A DNA stretch of 8,302 nucleotides from positions 1 through 8,302 of the forward strand of contig SHYF01000067.1 in assembly GCA_009692985.1 (NCBI GenBank). The letters are read 5' to 3'. This DNA is from Dehalococcoidia bacterium. Lineage in GTDB: Bacteria; Chloroflexota; Dehalococcoidia; Lucifugimonadales; SHYF01. Position numbers and translations under genes: made by a program. Each line of letters begins with the position of its first letter. The stretch's first letter is position 1. Shown piece by piece: positions 4,999 to 8,302 of the stretch. The notes below the pieces were generated by a model that had not been told where the DNA came from, ran no database searches, and saw only the letters and a list, made by a program, of their open reading frames with translations.

Positions 4999-6423
4999 TT
5001 ACAGGCGTGTACTTTGCTCCTGGGGAGCAGCGGCAGGCGCTTTCCCACGGCGGAAGGCCCGGAGCAATGCAGGCATGCCCGCCTCTGGCAACGGGGCGCG
5101 TGGCCGGCGGGCCAGAAGAATGCACACCGCGGCTACCGCCAGTGTCGCAGCAATTATCTTGAAGCCCAGGCTGTATCCACCCGGCAGCTCATCGGCGAGC
5201 CACCCCATCCAGACAGGCGCAGCCACAGTGGCGGGCAGGTTCATAAAGTTGATGAACCCTCCAATGGTGCCAAAGACCCGCCGCCCGAAGAAGTAGCCCT
5301 GGATTACAGCCCGCACCGCTATCACGCCTCCATGGGCTACGGCGAAGACGCTGACATCCAGCGGTACCTGCGACATGGTTTGAATCTGCGAGAAAAGGTA
5401 AAGGCCCAGCCCTTCCATGATCATGAGCATGGCAACGAAGAGTTGAATGTTCAGATAGTCGGCTATGAAGCCAAATATGACCCGCCCGAATATGCTGGCG
5501 AAGGCGAAGAAAGAGAGCGCTCCCACGGCGGCTACATAGTCCAGCTTCAACTGTTCCGCAAGATACGGCGCTAGATGCACGGTAGTAATGGCTGGCGTGG
5601 ATGCCCAAATAGCCCAGGCAAGTGTCATCAGCCAGAATGCAGGAGTCCGAATCGCCTGCCATACCGTAAGGTCTAACTCGGGGCTGGTGTCGCGCATCCA
5701 GAAGCGCCTTGTCTTTTCCGGCACGGGCTTTCCGGAGACCATTTCGCTTGACTGCGATGCCTGAGATGCAGGGCTACTCGCTCTCGCTACCGGCGCTACC
5801 GCTGAGCTTGTGGAGACTGCATCGCCATCGGAAAACAGGCCCATATCCTCCGGCTTGTGTCGGATGACCCACACCAGTGGAAAGCCCACCGCCCAAATAG
5901 CCAGCCCCGCAACTACTGCACCGGTCCGCCAGCCATACCTTTGAATGACCAGGGCCAACAAAAAAACGAGGCTACCACCAATGCCGTATCCGGCTGTCAA
6001 AAGACCCATGGCCCTGCCTCGGCGCCGGATGAACCAATTGGCGGCAGCCACATTGACCGGCTGGCCGGTGCCAAAGCTGGAGCCGATGGACAGCAGTCCC
6101 AGGAACACGACGTAAAGCATGAGCAGCGAGTTGACCCGGCTCAGGGCCAGGAAGCCCATGCCCATCATGCCCAGGCCAAGGAACATGATGCGGCGTGTCC
6201 CGTATCTATCAATGATCCAGCCCGACAGCGGAGCCACCAGGCCACCTTCCAGGCGCGAGAGGCCTATCACGCCGCCCAGAAGCGCTCGGGACCAGCCGAA
6301 TGATTCCCGCCACGGGATGAAAAAGGCGCCGAAACCATAAATGAACATGACAGAAGAAAGCATTGTGATTCCAGTTCCGGCGGCCACAACCCACCAGCCG
6401 TAGAATATCCATGGTACTTTCAT
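4999..6423 (-). CDS. MFS transporter (monocarboxylate / oxalate-formate antiporter-like)
   Basis: A 474-residue major facilitator of the inner membrane with about twelve hydrophobic segments (roughly residues 10-37, 50-71, 79-97, 99-118, 138-164, 168-188, 262-288, 297-322, 327-348, 355-378, 387-410, 417-438). MFS motif A is GWIIDRYGTRR (68-78), and its second-half echo is GRVIFGFIADYL (313-324). WFIRRRGRAMG (130-140) is typical of the loop before the fifth segment. A ~70-residue Ser/Ala-rich cytoplasmic loop (about 190-260) separates the halves. The opening FYGWWVVAAG is common in monocarboxylate/oxalate-formate-like subfamilies, so an organic-anion substrate is likely but unproven. The start ATG has a GGGAG ribosome site (complement of 6430-6434) 6 nt upstream. 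The gene is divergent from the LLM gene and convergent with the truncated dehydrogenase. Confidence 0.88.
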   Translation of the reverse strand: MKVPWIFYGWWVVAAGTGITMLSSVMFIYGFGAFFIPWRESFGWSRALLGGVIGLSRLEGGLVAPLSGWIIDRYGTRRIMFLGLGMMGMGFLALSRVNSLLMLYVVFLGLLSIGSSFGTGQPVNVAAANWFIRRRGRAMGLLTAGYGIGGSLVFLLALVIQRYGWRTGAVVAGLAIWAVGFPLVWVIRHKPEDMGLFSDGDAVSTSSAVAPVARASSPASQASQSSEMVSGKPVPEKTRRFWMRDTSPELDLTVWQAIRTPAFWLMTLAWAIWASTPAITTVHLAPYLAEQLKLDYVAAVGALSFFAFASIFGRVIFGFIADYLNIQLFVAMLMIMEGLGLYLFSQIQTMSQVPLDVSVFAVAHGGVIAVRAVIQGYFFGRRVFGTIGGFINFMNLPATVAAPVWMGWLADELPGGYSLGFKIIAATLAVAAVCILLARRPRAPLPEAGMPALLRAFRRGKAPAAAPQEQSTRL

Positions 6424-6723
6424 GCCAGGCTCCCTTCCTTCTACAGCGGGTGGCTTAGGTTGTCAACCCGTACCGCCCGCCTTCACCAAACTGCCAGGCA
6501 TTGTACACCTGAGAAGACAATGAGAACAGCCGTGTATACATGCGTTCCTGAACATCACGCCATCGTTCGCCGCTTTTCGTTACATATCTCGTAAAGCGCA
6601 TGTGGAATTAGTATTCCTTGGCCAGGCACGTCCCAGCCACTACTCTTCTGGTAAGATAGTGCAAACACCCCGCGAGTCGGGAGCCAGTCATAAAGCCGCT
6701 TATAACATAGGGAGGAGTATGGA
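6424..6723. other. Divergent intergenic region, presumed to hold two promoters
   Basis: These 300 nt separate the MFS gene (minus) from the LLM gene (plus) and have no convincing gene. Visible elements are the palindromes TGTACA (6502-6507) and TGTATACA (6533-6540), about 32 nt centre to centre, and a TAAGAT (6652-6657) without a recognisable -35 partner. The region is locally more A/T-rich than the genes. No promoter can be assigned with confidence. Confidence 0.4.
6710..6717 (+). promoter_or_regulatory. Shine-Dalgarno site deciding the LLM gene start
   Basis: GGGAGGAG ends 6 nt before the ATG at 6724. A nearer ATG at 6719 is in a different frame and only 1 nt from the site, so it is not the start. 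Confidence 0.65.
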
Positions 6724-7767
6724 ATGGAGATAGGTATTGGCCTTGATGCCACGCTGAGCTTGACCTTTGAGGAGCAGGCACAAGTAGCCCAGGAGGCAGC
6801 GCGCCTGGGATACACCAGCATCTGGACCCCAGAAACCTCGGGCCACGACTCTTTCCAGATATGCGCCATCCGTTGGGAAGCTACTCGCCAGGTGGTCCCA
6901 GGCGGCCTAACCACAGGCATCGCCGTGTCGCCCGTGGCGCTGCGCACTCCCATGTCCCTGGCCATGGGCGGCGGCACTGTAAGTGACAGGACAGGTGGAC
7001 GCTTCATCCTGGGCATTGGAAGTGGCGGACTGTATCGCGAAGACGAGCGGCGTGCTCTGGGCATAAAAGGCTCGGTGATCGGGCTGATGCGCGACTACCT
7101 CACCACCGTTCGAGCGTTGGTGGCCGGAGAGACTGTGACATATGAAGGCACAGCTTTGACGCTCCGTGGAGCGCACCTGGCCATCGAACCTCCACCGCGC
7201 ACTCCCGTGCACCTGGGAGCATTGGGCCCACAGATGCTGCGCCTGGGCGGCGAACGGGCCGACGGCGTGGACCTGAACTGGTGCACTCCAGAGCAGATCG
7301 CATGGAGCAGGGAGCGCGTTGCCGAGGGTGCGGCGAGGACTGGACGGAACCCATCATCGGTCACAGTTGCGGAATACATACGCGTCTGCGTGGACGATGA
7401 CATGGATCTGGCCCGGCGTACCTACGTGAGGAACATGCTGGGCTACGCCCTGGGCCGCCATGGCGCTGGCCCCAGGGAACGTAGCTTAGGTTATCGCGCC
7501 CATTTTGAGCGGATGGGCTTTACCCAAACGCTGGAGCGCCTTGACGAGATGCGGAATGGCGGCGCCTCAATGCAACAGTTGGTAGAGGCGTTCCCGCCGG
7601 AGATGGCACTCAAGGTCGGCTACTTTGGTCGCGCAGCCGGTGCAGCAAAAGCGGTCAAGTCTCTCTCGCAGGGACTGGACATCGCCATTGTCCGGGTGGT
7701 CGCGGCACGACCGGGCGTGGAGCACGTTGTGGCAACGTTGAGAGCCTGCCGGCCTGGCACGGCTTGA
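6724..7767 (+). CDS. LLM-class (luciferase-like) flavin/F420-dependent oxidoreductase
   Basis: A 347-residue single-domain TIM-barrel protein of the bacterial luciferase-like superfamily, whose members use F420 or FMN to reduce or mono-oxygenate organic substrates. Markers in order are the N-terminal strand MEIGIGLD; AARLGYTSIWTPET (25-38); GIAVSPVALRTPMSLAM (65-81); GGRFILGIGSGG (91-102); LYREDERRALG, where related proteins contact the cofactor phosphate; and PVHLGALGPQMLRLGGERAD (161-180). Length is normal for the family. F420 versus FMN use cannot be settled by eye. The gene probably has its own promoter in the divergent region. Expansion of such oxidoreductases is known in SAR202-type Chloroflexota, where degradation of recalcitrant organics has been proposed. 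Here it lies beside acyl-CoA genes and a permease, which suggests substrate activation in the same catabolic route (inference). Confidence 0.88.
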   Translation: MEIGIGLDATLSLTFEEQAQVAQEAARLGYTSIWTPETSGHDSFQICAIRWEATRQVVPGGLTTGIAVSPVALRTPMSLAMGGGTVSDRTGGRFILGIGSGGLYREDERRALGIKGSVIGLMRDYLTTVRALVAGETVTYEGTALTLRGAHLAIEPPPRTPVHLGALGPQMLRLGGERADGVDLNWCTPEQIAWSRERVAEGAARTGRNPSSVTVAEYIRVCVDDDMDLARRTYVRNMLGYALGRHGAGPRERSLGYRAHFERMGFTQTLERLDEMRNGGASMQQLVEAFPPEMALKVGYFGRAAGAAKAVKSLSQGLDIAIVRVVAARPGVEHVVATLRACRPGTA

Positions 7768-7963
7768 GCTTGGAGACGCAGCTCTGGGCCGCCATTGCCA
7801 GGGACCAGGCTGTCTGCTAACATCCCACCAGAACTCTGGCAATGAGCTAACTACACTGCTAAATATCACCCAAGGACTGATACCGTGCCTTTATGGGATT
7901 ATTGCCAATGGGTAGCGCAGAACTCCAAGTAAGCATTCCCTGCTAGCTAGGAAAGGAGCGGCT
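7768..7963. other. Intergenic region before the second acyl-CoA dehydrogenase
   Basis: These 196 nt hold no supported gene. An 8-bp dyad, ATTGCCAG (7794-7801) with CTGGCAAT (7836-7843), is separated by 34 nt and is too weak to call a terminator. AAAGGAG at 7952-7958 is the ribosome site of the next gene. Confidence 0.4.
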
Positions 7964-8302
7964 ATGGACTTTGAGCTCACTTACACCGAAGCACAGGAGC
8001 GATTCCGGAAGGAGGTCCGCGCCTGGCTGGAAGCAAACATTCCGCCGAAGATGAAGGCGCCTCTTGAAGAGGATGACTTCACCAAGGAGATGTATCTGTT
8101 CTGGCGGGAGAAGCACAAAGAGATGGCCGCCAAGGGGTGGCTCTTCCCCACGCTCCCCAAACAGTACGGAGGCGGCGGCCTTTCGCCAGAACTCGCCACT
8201 GTCCTCAGTGATGAGCTGGGCAGATTCAGGGCCCAGGGGCCTTTCACTATAGACTTCATCACCCCCGCCTTATTGGTGTGGGCGACAGAGGCGCAGAAGC
8301 AC
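7964..8302 (+). CDS. Acyl-CoA dehydrogenase, N-terminal part (runs off the window)
   Basis: 113 codons are open to the window edge, which falls exactly after a codon. The sequence covers most of the N-terminal helical domain of an acyl-CoA dehydrogenase: FRKEVRAWLEANIPP, then KEMAAKGWLFPTLPKQYGGGG, and VWATEAQKH at the edge. It aligns with the gene at 3841 throughout (RAWLDENVP, AKGWLAPSWPRYFGGGG, VWGTEEQKE), so the two are paralogues. The ATG is supported by AAAGGAG 5 nt upstream. The middle and C-terminal domains, with the catalytic Glu, lie outside the window, so it cannot be judged whether this copy is complete. It would catalyse alpha,beta-desaturation of an acyl-CoA using FAD and electron-transfer flavoprotein. 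Confidence 0.87.
   Translation, partial: MDFELTYTEAQERFRKEVRAWLEANIPPKMKAPLEEDDFTKEMYLFWREKHKEMAAKGWLFPTLPKQYGGGGLSPELATVLSDELGRFRAQGPFTIDFITPALLVWATEAQKH

Noticed and set aside
4978..5574. Plus-strand open frame of about 198 codons
   Set aside because: It is antisense to the MFS gene, whose membrane segments and motif A are clear.
6440..6466. Minus-strand promoter for the MFS gene (TTGACA at 6466-6461 with TGTAGA)
   Set aside because: The spacer is only 15 nt, the -10 match is poor, and transcription would start at or inside the ribosome site near 6430-6437.
7794..7843. Dyad ATTGCCAG/CTGGCAAT after the LLM gene as a terminator
   Set aside because: The 8-bp arms are separated by 34 nt with no T-run.
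1..8302. tRNA, rRNA, CRISPR array, riboswitch or phage genes
   Set aside because: No cloverleaf, rRNA-like tract, regularly spaced repeat or recognisable phage or defence gene was seen on either strand.

Overview
The window is about 60% GC by eye and is gene-dense. It comes from a bacterium with a large acyl-CoA catabolic repertoire. The gene content is two thiolase/OB-fold (DUF35) pairs, two paralogous acyl-CoA dehydrogenases, a luciferase-like (LLM) flavin/F420 oxidoreductase and an MFS organic-anion-type permease. Together with G/C-rich palindromic intergenic repeats, this resembles Chloroflexota of the Dehalococcoidia/SAR202 type. That assignment is inference from family content; no rRNA or other phylogenetic marker is present.

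Layout. (1) 1-171: leader with a small nested inverted repeat. (2) 172-1889: intact module 1, an SCP-x-type thiolase followed after 2 nt by a zinc-ribbon/OB-fold partner. (3) 1906-3760: module 2, a second thiolase-superfamily gene and a second zinc-ribbon/OB-fold gene. This thiolase has Gly where the nucleophilic Cys should be, and it is damaged by an internal deletion and two compensating frameshifts. A ~98-nt structured repeat (copy A) now separates the two genes. (4) 3841-4647: an acyl-CoA dehydrogenase lacking its whole C-terminal helical domain. It is followed by an inverted second copy of the repeat (copy B) and a perfect 25-bp inverted repeat (C). (5) 4999-6423, minus strand: MFS transporter, convergent with the preceding genes. 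(6) 6424-6723: divergent intergenic region. (7) 6724-7767: LLM-class oxidoreductase. (8) 7964 to the window edge: start of another acyl-CoA dehydrogenase.

How the genes may work together (inference): the MFS protein could import an organic acid, the LLM enzyme could oxygenate or reduce it, and the acyl-CoA dehydrogenases with the thiolase/DUF35 complexes could carry out beta-oxidation-like or retro-aldol chain cleavage of a CoA thioester. Steroid side-chain degradation offers a precedent for thiolase-fold/DUF35 complexes, but nothing here identifies the substrate. Module 2 and the adjacent dehydrogenase look partly decayed while module 1 looks intact. I found no RNA genes, CRISPR array, transposase or phage genes. 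I did not find a clearly new system. The most interesting items are the Cys-less thiolase homologue, its damage pattern, and the structured repeat family.
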